Below are positions 1-10,000 of a DNA stretch of 64,000 bases, one piece after another. The stretch comes from Bacteroidota bacterium (lineage in GTDB: Bacteria; Bacteroidota; Bacteroidia; Bacteroidales; BM520). The position numbers were made by a program, and so were the translations under genes. The stretch is taken from contig PDRJ01000041.1 of assembly GCA_002748065.1 (NCBI GenBank), forward strand, positions 23,791 through 87,790, written 5' to 3'. Position 1 is the first letter of the stretch; the number at the start of each line of letters is the position of its first letter. Under the pieces are notes generated by a model. That model was not told the origin of the DNA. It did not search any database and worked only from the letters and a program-made list of their open reading frames with translations.

Positions 1-2
1 TT

Positions 3-338
3 CCCAGGACGCCTTTTACTCTTATGGCAAGCACCCTGTTTTGGGGCTGCGACCTCAATGCCAAAGGCAAAAACTACTACAGCACCTACCTAGAGCTGGG
101 ATACACCCAATCATTTGACGAGATGAACACCCGTATTCTACTAGGTTACAGTCTATGGGAAGGCATCTATGGTTCCAAAAGGGGCATTGTAAACATGGAA
201 ATTGCAGCAGAATACCCTCTCATCAAACGAGAGGCCTTTGCCCTGTTAGTCAACACACACTTTATCTATAATCCCCTAAAAAAGAAGCTCTATTTTGGCG
301 CGGGAGTCTCCCTAAAAAAGAGCAACCAGGGCTCATAA
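3..338 (+). CDS. C-terminal fragment of an unidentified protein, possibly outer-membrane beta-barrel
   Basis: The reading frame is open to the left edge of the window, so the start lies outside it and only the last ~112 codons are visible. The visible part alternates short runs of aromatic and hydrophobic residues with polar turns (for example NYYSTYLELGYTQ, LGYSLWEGIYG, AAEYPL, LYFGAGVSL), which is the pattern of amphipathic beta strands in an outer-membrane barrel. I do not recognise a family. The stop is TAA at 336-338. An ATG at position 24 is internal and is probably not the real start. Confidence 0.5.
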   Translation, partial: PRTPFTLMASTLFWGCDLNAKGKNYYSTYLELGYTQSFDEMNTRILLGYSLWEGIYGSKRGIVNMEIAAEYPLIKREAFALLVNTHFIYNPLKKKLYFGAGVSLKKSNQGS

Positions 339-537
339 AAGAGTGATCGGTTTTCTAATACCCCCGCAAGAGGAGCAACAAGAGAAGAGCGGTAGTAGGC
401 GTATGCTGATATGCCAACCAGAGGAATCTACCACGTAATAACATCCCCAACCGCTAGAGGGACAATGAGGAGAGGGCCTCTTCCTGAGAGGAGGTAAATT
501 TTACAAGGAGAAGCGGAAAGAATCGAATATAAACCGT

Positions 538-545
538 AACTTTGT
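538..545 (+). promoter_or_regulatory. Bacteroidetes -7 promoter element upstream of the hemerythrin gene
   Basis: The octamer TAACTTTG matches the Bacteroidetes sigma-70 -7 consensus TAnnTTTG and ends 17 bases before ATG 563. It overlaps an in-frame TTG at 542, so translation cannot sensibly begin there; this settles the start at 563. No clear -33 TTG is visible. The 339-537 stretch otherwise holds no gene that I can support. Confidence 0.55.
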
Positions 546-562
546 TCATCAAATTATCAACA

Positions 563-1255
563 ATGATTACGAAACTCTTTCCTGAACAACGCCTTGCAAC
601 TGCCATTGAAGACAACCCCTCGCTCTTGTTCATGCTTGAATATTTCAACATATCCCATCCCATAAAACATAAAACCATTGCCAACATCTGCGCAGAGAGC
701 CAAATTAATCCCCATCTAATGATTTTAATTGGTGATATGTACAATGGGGAAACCGGTCAACCTGATATCACGCATATTACCGAAGAAGACATCCCAACCA
801 TCCTCTCCTTTCTCAAAAACACCCATAAGCAATACATCAAAGAGAAATATCCAGAGATAGAGACGCTTATCGGACGCCTCAAAGAGATCTCAAACCCCAT
901 TGAATTTACACAGATAGAAACTTTCTTCAGGGAGTACTTTGCCGAGGTTATTGAACACTTGGATTATGAAGACAAATACGCGTTTCCCTACTTCTATGAG
1001 ATGTTAAGCAACAACCGGGTAACAAACCACTCTTTCTCTGCTGCAGAGTACAAAAATCACCACTCTGATATCGAGACCAAACTATCCGACCTTAAAACAC
1101 TCCTGTTGCAACATATCAGTATGGAGAAAGGGATCTCTATTCGCCGAAAAATTCTCCTTAAACTCTTCGAACTTCAAAAGGATCTCACGGTACATTCAAG
1201 AATTGAAGAACAAATACTCCTTCCCATTGTTGAGAGACTGGAATATCGTCGTTAG
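563..1255 (+). CDS. Hemerythrin HHE-domain protein (230 aa)
   Basis: An all-helical protein carrying the residues expected of a hemerythrin di-iron four-helix bundle: His88 in KNTHKQY, the H132-x3-E136-D137 motif followed by FP (EHLDYEDKYAFP), paired His166/His167, and H211-x3-E215 near the C-terminus. Cytoplasmic hemerythrins of this type bind O2 or NO or help repair iron-sulfur clusters (the RIC/YtfE group); which of these applies here cannot be read from sequence. The first ~60 residues form a separate helical N-terminal region resembling the DUF542-like part of some RIC proteins, but without a convincing Cys pair. The LuxR-type regulator 52 bases downstream points the same way, so the pair may form an oxygen or nitrosative stress sensor. 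Confidence 0.8.
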   Translation: MITKLFPEQRLATAIEDNPSLLFMLEYFNISHPIKHKTIANICAESQINPHLMILIGDMYNGETGQPDITHITEEDIPTILSFLKNTHKQYIKEKYPEIETLIGRLKEISNPIEFTQIETFFREYFAEVIEHLDYEDKYAFPYFYEMLSNNRVTNHSFSAAEYKNHHSDIETKLSDLKTLLLQHISMEKGISIRRKILLKLFELQKDLTVHSRIEEQILLPIVERLEYRR

Positions 1256-1307
1256 TTCCTAAACAGCTATGATCTAAAAACGAATATGCCTCCGCAAAAA
1301 ATCAATC

Positions 1308-1889
1308 ATGGATAAAAAGATTCTTCGCATCACCATTACCGAACATTCTGAGATCCTATCAGAAGGGTTGTTATCCATGCTAAAAGGACATAACCCAGCC
1401 TTGATCGTCTCTCGAATTGACCATTTCCAGGATCTCGAAAATCATTGCTTAAGACATGATGTAGATATCATTTTCATCAACCCTTCCCTCATCCTAAATC
1501 AGGAAAAGAATTTCATTCGATTCAAGAAGAGTTATCCTGCCACGTCTGTGGTAGCCATCGTATACCAACTCTTTCCCCAAGAGGTTCTCAGGCTCTTCGA
1601 CGAGACCATTACAATCACCGACAACAGCTTGGCGATCATGGGGAAAATCGATCATCTTTTATCCACGGAACGAGAAACGACCCTCACCAATGATGACCTT
1701 ACGGAGAGGGAATTGGAAGTTCTTATTGCCATTACCAAGGGATTATCCAACAAAGAGATTGCCGACGAACTCAACATCAGCATCCACACCGTCATCAGCC
1801 ATCGAAAAAACATCTCCGAAAAAACCGGTATTAAGAGCATCTCCGGCCTCACCATTTACGCCATTTCACAAAAGATCATTCCGTTATAG
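1308..1889 (+). CDS. LuxR-family transcriptional regulator with a degenerate receiver domain
   Basis: Residues ~131-190 form a GerE/LuxR helix-turn-helix (LTERELEVL, GLSNKEIADELNIS, HTVISHRKNI), diagnostic of NarL/FixJ-type DNA-binding domains. Residues 1-115 resemble a receiver fold, but the position where the phospho-acceptor Asp is expected at the end of beta-3 reads DIIFINPS, with Asn58 instead of Asp. This suggests a phosphorylation-independent (pseudo-receiver) regulator. It lies directly downstream of the hemerythrin gene in the same direction with a 52-base gap, so the two are probably co-transcribed. The target genes are unknown; the hemerythrin gene itself or the convergent heme locus are possibilities (inference). 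Confidence 0.8.
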   Translation: MDKKILRITITEHSEILSEGLLSMLKGHNPALIVSRIDHFQDLENHCLRHDVDIIFINPSLILNQEKNFIRFKKSYPATSVVAIVYQLFPQEVLRLFDETITITDNSLAIMGKIDHLLSTERETTLTNDDLTERELEVLIAITKGLSNKEIADELNISIHTVISHRKNISEKTGIKSISGLTIYAISQKIIPL

Positions 1890-1924
1890 GGCGTAGTGAC
1901 ACAAAGACTTAATATTACGACATT

Positions 1925-4237
1925 TTAAAAAGAGAAGGAGAGGATAAGTTTTATGTTCCTTCCCATTGCAGGGATGTAAGAGCCGAAAGGACGATAATCA
2001 TCATCCAACAGGTTCTCACACACCAACCTTAACTGGGGATGTCCGGGCAGCAAATGAGAACGCAACTCCAAGGAGGCATTAATCACAAAATGTGCTTCTG
2101 AGGGCACATAACCCCAAGGCCCCCCTCCTGTCCCTTCCGGAATCTCAGCCACACGTTTTTGGGGAGCCGCATACGCTGGGTTCAATCTCACCACATAGCC
2201 TGTTAACCACCGATAAGAAGTAGTTCCCTGATATCGAAGGTCAAGTTTCACCGTAAGCGGCGGCATTCCAAACAGTGGTTTTGACTGATCATCGGATAGT
2301 TCAACCCCATACACGTACGAGGCTCCTCCCCGAAGGGTAAGTACCTGGCCTCCCCCGAAAACACGGGGAATCCGGTAGGCTAAAGAGAGTTCTCCCCCGG
2401 TCAGTTGCGCATTGGTATTCTCCAACGTAAAATCCACATCAGGATCATCAGATGGAGCTTCATTGATAAAACCATCCAACAGATTATGGAAAAGGGCTAG
2501 ATCAAACTTCATCCGATGATCCAGAGCCTGGCCACGGAGGCCCAGGTCAAAATTCCAGCCATACTCCGGGCTAAGAGCAGGATTTCCCTGTTTAACTCCC
2601 TTACAACTAACCACTTTCACATAGAGCTCCTCGGCAGTAGGCATCCGAAAAGCCCTCCCCGCATTCAGCGAGATACGAAAGCTCTCCTTAGGGGCATAGA
2701 CCACCCCCACATTGCCACTAAGCGCCTCCCTGTTGGCTCGGCGTGCCTGCGAAAGTTCTCCTTCTCCCTCAATCACCCGGTAAAGATCATAGCGAAGCCC
2801 CGTTATTAGACGGACCCGATCAAAAGCACTCCACTCATCGCGCACAAAGGCACTCAGGTTATCCTGCCCCGTATTCTTAGAACCCTCCACATATCCATGA
2901 GTATCATTATAAAAATCAAATAGTTCCAATGGATTATCCAAACGGAAATAGTAGCCGTCAACGCCCGTTGTAAGGGTATGATTCTCCGAGGGGCGAATCT
3001 TGGTAAAGATCCGGGTTCCACCATAGTCATTTTTATAATGGTGAAGATTTAATGAAGAGACCCGACCACTTACGGCACTAAACTTATATTGATAGTAGTC
3101 GCGCCAGCCATCATCATAAAAAAAGTTTACCCGCACAAACTCCACTATCTTATTTTTGGGAGAGTAGGTATACGACATATCGGCATGAAAACTCTGCTCC
3201 TTATTACGAATCTTCGTAAAAAACTTTGTAGGGCCATTAAATCCCCTTGGCTTTCCCCAATCCCCATAGTGATAGGTAGCATTGAGAAGAACTTTATGTA
3301 CTTCTGAGAATTTATAACCAGTATTCAAGGCCACATCCCGATCTTCCACATCGCTATTCTTTGCTATCTCACCGCCACCATATCTCATGGCTCCCGTCTT
3401 CCGGTACTTCCCATTCAGGGAAAATCCAAACTTCTCCCGCTTATGACGGACTTTCAATATCTCCAAAAACTCATTATTGTTGGATCCATAACCGGAGTGA
3501 ATCTGCACCCTATTCTCATTACCATCAAAGGGTTCGTCACTAATCACATTAATAATCCCCGAGATAGCACCACTACCATAAATCACGGACCCGGGTCCTT
3601 TGATCACCTCAACCCTTTTGGTATCGTAAATATTCATATCCTGGCCAAAATAACCACCAGGAAACGTACCAATACGACGGTTCCCATCCTTTAGGATCAA
3701 CAACCGGTTGGAGTTAAGGCCCCGTAAGATAATGGGAGAGTGATATTCCCAAACTTGGGTAAAACCGGGAATATCCGCCAAAAGATCGGCCATATTTGAG
3801 CGCATCTGAGAGACAATCTCCCTGGGGGGAATCAAGTGAGCTGACCGCGTGAGGTTCTTCATGGGCTGCTCATAGAGGCTCGCAGAGATCACCACATCTG
3901 ATAGCTCCATACTCACAGGCTTCAAATAGAAGGTCTGAGGAGTCAACAACGCCTCCCTATGGATAACCAGCTTTTGAGGCTCATACCCTAGATGACTAAT
4001 CACCAAAGTGGAACCTTCATGATCACGGAGCGATAACTGAAACTTCCCCTCTTCATCGGTGGTTACTCCCCGGGCACTCCCCTCCTCCAACACATGTGCA
4101 TAGGCCACAGGGGCGTGAGAAGAGGCATCCAACACCACTCCCCGGAAGAAAAGTGACTCTCCTTGCGCAAAGCCCCCCAAAGAAGCCATAAAAAGAGCCA
4201 TACCCAAAAGCATCATAGCAAAAACCCTATTCCTCAT
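1925..4237 (-). CDS. TonB-dependent receptor, HmuR-like (second receptor of the heme locus)
   Basis: This 770-residue outer-membrane receptor has a signal peptide ending near AQG (residue ~25), a carboxypeptidase-regulatory-like domain (~28-110), a plug (~120-230, with the GPGSVIYGSGAISGIINV signature) and a beta-barrel ending in the C-terminal aromatic motif LSFSF. Within the barrel, AFRMPTAEELY followed by GNPALSPE resembles the FRAP...NPxL motif of heme/hemoglobin receptors, which supports heme as the ligand; vitamin B12 or another siderophore is the alternative. The start chosen is ATG 4237 (MRNRVF), which gives a normal signal peptide; the upstream ATG at 4282 adds a 15-residue extension. 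It follows a HmuY-like lipoprotein on the same strand, with a MITE-like repeat inserted between them. Confidence 0.85.
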   Translation of the reverse strand: MRNRVFAMMLLGMALFMASLGGFAQGESLFFRGVVLDASSHAPVAYAHVLEEGSARGVTTDEEGKFQLSLRDHEGSTLVISHLGYEPQKLVIHREALLTPQTFYLKPVSMELSDVVISASLYEQPMKNLTRSAHLIPPREIVSQMRSNMADLLADIPGFTQVWEYHSPIILRGLNSNRLLILKDGNRRIGTFPGGYFGQDMNIYDTKRVEVIKGPGSVIYGSGAISGIINVISDEPFDGNENRVQIHSGYGSNNNEFLEILKVRHKREKFGFSLNGKYRKTGAMRYGGGEIAKNSDVEDRDVALNTGYKFSEVHKVLLNATYHYGDWGKPRGFNGPTKFFTKIRNKEQSFHADMSYTYSPKNKIVEFVRVNFFYDDGWRDYYQYKFSAVSGRVSSLNLHHYKNDYGGTRIFTKIRPSENHTLTTGVDGYYFRLDNPLELFDFYNDTHGYVEGSKNTGQDNLSAFVRDEWSAFDRVRLITGLRYDLYRVIEGEGELSQARRANREALSGNVGVVYAPKESFRISLNAGRAFRMPTAEELYVKVVSCKGVKQGNPALSPEYGWNFDLGLRGQALDHRMKFDLALFHNLLDGFINEAPSDDPDVDFTLENTNAQLTGGELSLAYRIPRVFGGGQVLTLRGGASYVYGVELSDDQSKPLFGMPPLTVKLDLRYQGTTSYRWLTGYVVRLNPAYAAPQKRVAEIPEGTGGGPWGYVPSEAHFVINASLELRSHLLPGHPQLRLVCENLLDDDYRPFGSYIPAMGRNIKLILSFSF

Positions 4238-4417
4238 AGAAAAATCAATTTTAGAAGTCATCAAAAAAAGCAGTGGCGACAAAAAGATGTTGATGATCCG
4301 TTATTCAAGCAAAATAGATGAACAACTCCTCCACCGGGCTCCTTCTGCTGCCACTGCAACAAGTGTCAAGCTCACACGACTCTCCTCTCTATGCGAGCAC
4401 TACACAACGCTTAATTA

Positions 4418-4594
4418 GCGTCTGTCTATAAAGTCCGACTTCTTCGTTACGCTTCTCTTCCAAAGGGTTCTTTCGGCTTTGCTCAACACATCGCATTTAC
4501 CTCAGTAAACTCCCCTATTTCAACCTTCGCAAGCCTCGAATTCAGACTTTCTATACAGCCGCTGCTCAAAACTCCGACTTTATGGAGAGAGAGT
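4418..4594 (+). mobile_element. MITE-like repeat, copy 1 (short form)
   Basis: About 175 bp bounded by imperfect inverted repeats: GCGTCTGTCTATAAAGTC at the left and GACTTTATGGAGAGAGAG at the right. The inner part shares TTCGCAAGCCTCGAATTC and the CAGTAAACTC block with the other copies but lacks the ~70 bp palindromic module of the long form. TAATTA occurs just outside both ends (4412-4417 and 4594-4599) and may be a target-site duplication. It separates the second HmuY-like gene from its receptor gene and has no coding capacity. Confidence 0.75.
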
Positions 4595-4603
4595 AATTAT
4601 AAA

Positions 4604-5320
4604 CTAGTCCGCAAGGAAATCCCACTCAATGGCCACATACCCCCGGGGAGTAGGTGCCGGATTTGCCGGAAAGTCAGTCACAATAAATTTAACGATCTTA
4701 CCTTCACGGGTCTTTATAATCCACACAGGTTCGTCGCCTTCAACATTGTTATTAGCAGGCACTTTCCATTTACAACCAATAACCAACTTGGCATACTCTT
4801 CCTTCAAAGCACTCATCAAGGGAGCCCCAGTGGTTCCGGTAGGCAGAGAGGAGAGGTCGAAATCAGCTGCATCCGATGCCAACAGATACTCCTGAATATT
4901 TTCCGCAGTAAGAGCTTCAAAAGCATCACGCCCCTTACAGGTCGTATCCACTTGCGAATAATTTACCGCCTGAACGTCGTCGTGCAGACGAATAAAAGGA
5001 GCTCCCCCCATTTGTCCATTGGGTTTTTCCCCTTTTATGGTACGAATCTTAAGATCATACGCAAAATCATCCATGTGCAAAGAATCCATATTGTTTGCAC
5101 CACCCTTTTGATCCTTGTAAAGGAAATCAAAGCCTACGCCGCCGGGATTTCTACCGGCACAGATGAGGAAGGGAGACTCCACACCCAAAAACTCAACAGC
5201 CGGAGGAGTTGGCGGTGGTTTCGGCGGATCCACAGGTTTTTCTTCTTCACATGCTACAAACAAGAAACTCATAACTCCTACTAACAGAAGGAGCAAGAAA
5301 CCATTTTTTTTCACATTCAT
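4604..5320 (-). CDS. HmuY-like lipoprotein, probable second heme-binding hemophore (238 aa)
   Basis: Starting at ATG 5320, the protein has a lipoprotein signal peptide with lipobox FVAC (lipidated Cys24), an acidic stretch and a proline-rich linker (residues ~29-40). The body aligns by eye with the HmuY of this locus: YDLKIRTIKGEKPNGQMGGA against YDLRVNGGEAGPGEGGTF, and the C-terminal WIIKTREGKIVKF against FVVKTADGKYAKV. HmuY proteins are surface lipoproteins that strip heme from host carriers and pass it to a TonB receptor. The identity is low, so the call is inferred rather than certain. The longer frame to 5404 would place an unrelated segment before the signal peptide and is rejected. Its partner is probably the receptor at 1925-4237. 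Confidence 0.6.
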   Translation of the reverse strand: MNVKKNGFLLLLLVGVMSFLFVACEEEKPVDPPKPPPTPPAVEFLGVESPFLICAGRNPGGVGFDFLYKDQKGGANNMDSLHMDDFAYDLKIRTIKGEKPNGQMGGAPFIRLHDDVQAVNYSQVDTTCKGRDAFEALTAENIQEYLLASDAADFDLSSLPTGTTGAPLMSALKEEYAKLVIGCKWKVPANNNVEGDEPVWIIKTREGKIVKFIVTDFPANPAPTPRGYVAIEWDFLAD

Positions 5321-5459
5321 CGCTTTTATTCTCTTTTGGTTATTAATGGCGTAATATTCCGATATATCTTCACACGAGAAAACCCCCACTAATAAGGATA
5401 ACACACCCCCAAAACCCCTACAAATAGGGATAAATCACAAAGAGAAGAAAAGAGCTATT

Positions 5460-5786
5460 CTAATCGGGGATATAGATAATTTCACCGTTCTCCAGCTGAT
5501 ATGCGGTACCTACCCTTTTCCCTTTATTTCCAGTGGTTTCCTTCTTATCCGATGCCTTATAGGACTCAATCTTCTCCCCTTTCTTGGTAATAATTTCCAT
5601 CTGCTCGGTTCCCGGGTTTTTCACCATGGTAAAATCTTCCTTGGAGAAGATCTCATTCATGTTGTATCTCGAGACCAAAGCAACCATCAGGGCTACAGCG
5701 AAAACCATCGCCACATCAAACAGATTGGAAACCGTTGCCATCGGATCGATCTCTTCCTGATCAAAAAAGTGTCTTTTCCGTTTCAT
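5460..5786 (-). CDS. hmuV: HmuV, DUF2149-type membrane protein
   Basis: A 108-residue protein with a basic N-terminus (MKRKRHFF), one transmembrane helix at ~20-40 (NLFDVAMVFAVALMVALVS) and a charged C-terminal domain ending GEIIYIPD. The layout (short cytoplasmic N-terminus, one helix, soluble tail) is that of ExbD/TolR-like partners of proton channels, and this matches the last gene of the Porphyromonas gingivalis hmuYRSTUV operon. It begins one base after hmuU ends and is the last gene of the core operon. It probably works with HmuU and HmuT in the inner membrane to power HmuS or heme transfer; this is inference. Confidence 0.8.
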   Translation of the reverse strand: MKRKRHFFDQEEIDPMATVSNLFDVAMVFAVALMVALVSRYNMNEIFSKEDFTMVKNPGTEQMEIITKKGEKIESYKASDKKETTGNKGKRVGTAYQLENGEIIYIPD

Positions 5787-5787
5787 C

Positions 5788-6384
5788 TTATTGCTTTTGA
5801 TCCATCAACAGTTCCACAATAAAATCCAGGTTATTGACATCAGCAGTGTACCAGCGACGTTTTACTTGTGTAACCACAAACCCCACGGCACCACTCAACA
5901 ATCCAATCACCGTAGTGGCAAAAGCCACCTGCATATTCATGGCCATAGAAGAGATATCTCCAGAGGCTAAGCCCACCAAAGCCGGCCCCATGGGGATCAA
6001 GGTTCCCATCAAACCAAGAATGGGTCCCACCTTAGCCAGCGTCTGGCTCATAGAGAGATCTTTCTGACAGGCAACCTCAAAATCACTTAACAGCTTCTCA
6101 TAGTAGACCCGCTCAGACTTGGAGTCCCTCACTTTTCCAATAAACTCGGACAAAAGTAATTTCCCACCGGAGGGAAACTCCCCCAACACTTGCCGCACAT
6201 TTTCCCTGCTCAACGTTGCGATACGGTCCCTAAACTTTTTATTAAACCGCATTTTATGAATGTACATGCCGTAAAAAGTCCCAATTAAGATCAAGGATCG
6301 CAGAAAAAACAGAATCAACAAAATCAACACAGGGATCAGTAACCCCGTGGATATCCAGTACAAAATTTCACTAATCTGATTCAT
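5788..6384 (-). CDS. hmuU: HmuU, MotA/TolQ/ExbB-type proton channel subunit
   Basis: A 198-residue inner-membrane protein with an N-terminal helix (~13-37), a cytoplasmic loop and two further helices (~118-140 and ~155-175), the ExbB/TolQ topology. The conserved region around TLAKVGPILGLMGTLIPMGPAL matches the TolQ/ExbB signature around the second helix. The start is taken at ATG 6384 (MNQISEIL), which overlaps the hmuT stop by 14 bases, a normal arrangement for translational coupling; an in-frame extension to 6465 lies entirely within hmuT and is unlikely. Channel proteins of this family couple the proton-motive force to work in the envelope. In the hmu operon the driven partner is probably HmuS or the TonB system. 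Confidence 0.88.
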   Translation of the reverse strand: MNQISEILYWISTGLLIPVLILLILFFLRSLILIGTFYGMYIHKMRFNKKFRDRIATLSRENVRQVLGEFPSGGKLLLSEFIGKVRDSKSERVYYEKLLSDFEVACQKDLSMSQTLAKVGPILGLMGTLIPMGPALVGLASGDISSMAMNMQVAFATTVIGLLSGAVGFVVTQVKRRWYTADVNNLDFIVELLMDQKQ

Positions 6385-7078
6385 ATACTCTTTTTTTATT
6401 TCTAATTCTACATTGATAGGGATAATATACCACCCCCGATAAGATGATAAGGAACGCCGCTGCAAAGAGAACCCCCAACTCCCTCCACGGCAAGGTGATC
6501 AACGCATAGCGAACGGGGAGACTAAAGGCCATCACCGAAACCACCACCGCGATCACCAACTGAAAGATATGGAGGATAAACTTGATCTCCAACCGCAAGT
6601 CTTCCACAGGGAGGAGCCACTTCATCAACCAGGAGAAGCCCCAAAGGGCAAGGGGGATAAGGAATACCATCATCCAGGCGAGAAGGTTATAGCTTATGCC
6701 TCTTATCTCCAGAAAAAGGGATGACTGTAGATAGAAGAGGGAGAGAAACACCACGACCCCGGGGAAATAAGAGGCATAAGCTAAGATCTTACGCTCCCGA
6801 CTTCCATAATGAAGCCTGATGAAGAAGATACTAATAAGCAGTCCAAAGAACACCTCAAAGATCTGAATAACAAGGAAGTCACCTATAAAGGTCGCATCAT
6901 TCAGCCGACTCATAATCTCCGTATTGCTTATCTCCAAAGCATACGGATAGAACAACCGCAAGGCTACGCCGGAGAGGAGGAGCCAAAAAAGGACAAATGC
7001 CTTCCTCTTCATAAAGGTAAACTGCAGTGAAAACAGGAGACCTGCCAATACCAGTAAAACGATGATTAATGAATGCAC
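6371..7078 (-). CDS. hmuT: HmuT, polytopic inner-membrane protein
   Basis: A 235-residue hydrophobic protein with about six to seven predicted helices (for example residues 2-20, 28-45, 65-90, 98-120, 130-155, 165-190 and 195-222) and a short basic C-terminus (RIRNKKRV). No enzymatic motif is visible. Position and topology match HmuT of the Porphyromonas hmu operon, whose biochemical role is not established; the name does not imply a periplasmic binding protein here. It sits 18 bases downstream of hmuS and overlaps hmuU by 14 bases, so the three are clearly one transcription unit. Confidence 0.75.
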   Translation of the reverse strand: MHSLIIVLLVLAGLLFSLQFTFMKRKAFVLFWLLLSGVALRLFYPYALEISNTEIMSRLNDATFIGDFLVIQIFEVFFGLLISIFFIRLHYGSRERKILAYASYFPGVVVFLSLFYLQSSLFLEIRGISYNLLAWMMVFLIPLALWGFSWLMKWLLPVEDLRLEIKFILHIFQLVIAVVVSVMAFSLPVRYALITLPWRELGVLFAAAFLIILSGVVYYPYQCRIRNKKRVYESD

Positions 7079-7096
7079 AGCCTTTCCAAATTAAAT

Positions 7097-10000
7097 TTAT
7101 CCTCTATTTCTTCTACGAATATAAAATACAAGAAGCAGCAAAATTCCTACCACCACCAACGCGGGGATCAAGGCATTACTCCTCTTCTTTACGCTTCGTT
7201 CCGGCTGCTCATCCGCACGATTCTCTTTCTCCAGCACCACCGACTCTTTATCCGAAACACTCTTTTTCTCTCTCACCGAAGCGATCTCCGTCTCGTAAGC
7301 TTTTTGAAGTTCCGGGGTCAATTTCTGCTGGATATAACTCTTCAACTTTGCGTTATCACACACAAAGCCACTACATCCTGCTTCATGCTCTTTGACCAGT
7401 TCTGCATGCAGGGTTGCCAGTTTGGCAATTTGCTCCTGAGAGGCCTTCCACATCCCCTTTCTTGCGGTCTCAAGCATCACCGCCGACATCTCCTGCATCG
7501 CATAAGGGTTCTCTCGCTTAAAGAAGTCCTGGACACCCAATTGCTGTTTATCTTCCACATAGGTATCATACAGATCGTCCCACAGGCGATCCTCAATAAC
7601 GGAAGGTTTCATCACATTCCATCCAAAGGTGTTTCTAAAGGTCTCTGCAAAGGTCTCCGCCGAGGAGGCTCCTCCCTTCATATACTCCTTGATATAGCGA
7701 GGGTTGAGCAGGGTGGTGCGGGTTTCGACCCAAACAGCCTCTTTCAAGCCCTGAACCCTTGCGTGAGAAGCATTGCGGAAATCATTAAAATAGGACTCCG
7801 CATCATTCCCGGTAACCTCTTTTACGGCCAGGTTCATCCCCCCCATAAACTCATACACATGATCCAGGCTCAAGGCGCCCCATGTGTTACTCTGCCGGGG
7901 TTGAACCACCGCTTCGGTATTCAGCAAAGCCGCCCGGAAAACGCCATCCTCATATTCGCCCCAATCTTCAGCGTCGGAGTACCTTGCGCCCATATTTTGG
8001 ATATAGGTCTTAGCCACCATACGGGAGGAGTCCCAACGGCCGGAGTTCTCCACCATACCCATAATACCGGTTCCATAGTTCCCATTAACGCCGCCAAAGA
8101 TGCGTTGGGAGGAGAGTTTTCGTGCATCCTTGGGTGAGAAGCCGGCATCCACCAACTGTTGTTCCGCATCGCGCACCCCTTTCTTCACAAAGTTCTCTTC
8201 ATCGCCCCCCTCCATGGCCACCTTTTGAATGGCTCTATTAATGAGGAAAAGGCGAGAAGCTGCCAGATCACGCAACTGTCCGGAGGTCTGAACCAGTACA
8301 TCAATACGCGGCCGCTTCAACTCCTCCAAAGGAATCATTCGCACATCATAAACCCGACCAAAGGCATTCCATATGGGCTCCACCCCAAGCAGGTAGAGAA
8401 TCTGAGCGATGGTAGCACCCTCCGACTCAATAAAACTACTTGACCATAGGGTAAAACTAATCTTCTCCGGATATTGACCATCATGCTTCGAGCGATAGTC
8501 TTCCAACAAACTTTCGCCCAACTTCTTTCCAACCCTCCAGGCCTCCGGTGTAGGAGTCTGCTCCGCATCAATGGAATAGAGGTTCCTTCCGGTGGGAAGG
8601 GATGCTGGGTTTGCAATGGGATCACCTCCCGGACTGGGAGAGGTATACCCCCCTTCCAGAGAGTTCAAGATAGCCACAAACTCCTCTTCCGGACTCTCCC
8701 GAAGCGCTTTCTGCTTTTTCAACACATCTTCAAGTGCATGTTTCACCATCTGAACCGCACGCGAGAAGTCCTCTTCCAGCGTTTCAAGTCGAGCAATCTC
8801 TCTTCCAGCTGCCTCCATAAGGGGAGCCAGTTGGGTATCCATAAAAGCCACTAATGCCTGCTCCTCTTTGGAAGGAGAAGCTATCTTTCCAAGGATCGCA
8901 TGCAGCTCGTCTTTATGCTTCTCCAGGTAATTCAAGGCCGTATTTTTCCCACGGAGGTCCTCCAGAGAGAGGAGAAGACACTCTTCCACGGAAAAATCAG
9001 CTACCTCTTCCTCAAAATAGAGAAGAGCCTGCAAGCGAATCGCCTCTTCCTGACGACGCTCCTCAGCCTCCACATCTTTCATAAGTCCCTCGTCATGGAG
9101 ATAATGTAGCGCAAGGTTACGCATGGAAGTGTCTTCGACCATCTCTATAATAGAGAAGACAATACTATCGGTGGCCACCTCTAAAGCCTTCGCCATGGGA
9201 GGCACCACCTTTGCCAGGTTCTTCACCTTACGAAACTTCTCCTTATCCAACAGAGCAATGGCCTTTTCGTAAGATTTATCCGACTCCAGTGTCATCAAGA
9301 AAGACTTCTTCTCCTCATCCGGTAAGCAACGGATAATCAATCCCCGGAGTTTCAAGCTATCCTCCCGGGACAAACCTGTATGCTCTTCGTGCGAGGCTTT
9401 AGCCCCCATCATACCCATGGTGGCCATAGGCATTGCCATAAAATCTTTCTTCTGATCCTCCCAACGTTGTGCCCGTGCACGATCTTCCGAAGAGACGATC
9501 CGTTGAAAGACAGCAAGCGGATTCTTCGTACGCAACACCTCTCCAAGATACCTTTCGGAAGGATGAGTATACCTGTCGTTAAAGAATTTCTTATCCTCGA
9601 TCCGTTCTCTATCTATTTTTTTCTTAAGCACATCCAGCTCCGCCAGATTATAGGCAATGGCATCCACCAACATCAGCTGAACGGTCTCCTCCAACTTATC
9701 CTTGGGATAGGGTACTCCCATGGTGTAGAGGCCACCGGTCACCTTCTCATGCTCTATCTCCTCTAAGTAGTTGGCCAACTTCATCATATCCGCCTCAGAG
9801 TAGGGCTGATCCAGGATACTGTCAAGCCCCAGGTCCAAATGAATTTTCGCCTTCACAGCCATCGCTTTTATGGAGAGGGCATACTCATTCTTCACCGCAC
9901 CCTTGGCCTGCTCATATTTATGCAATTTGGTATGCATAATCTCACGGTTAGAAAAAGCCTGAGCCTCAATAAAGGGAGGGGTAAGATAGGTTTGTGTAAC

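Noticed and set aside
542..562. TTG start for the hemerythrin gene
   Set aside because: The codon overlaps a -7 promoter box, so it would not be in the mRNA.
454..744. 96-codon minus-strand frame near the hemerythrin gene
   Set aside because: It overlaps the hemerythrin gene in antisense and shows no family resemblance or ribosome-binding region.
6385..6465. Longer hmuU start
   Set aside because: The extension lies within hmuT; the shorter form begins with a normal membrane-protein N-terminus and gives a coupled overlap.
7073..8137. A 354-codon plus-strand reading frame opposite hmuS
   Set aside because: It is antisense to the well-supported hmuS gene, has no family resemblance and no promoter; it is a composition effect of the opposite coding strand.
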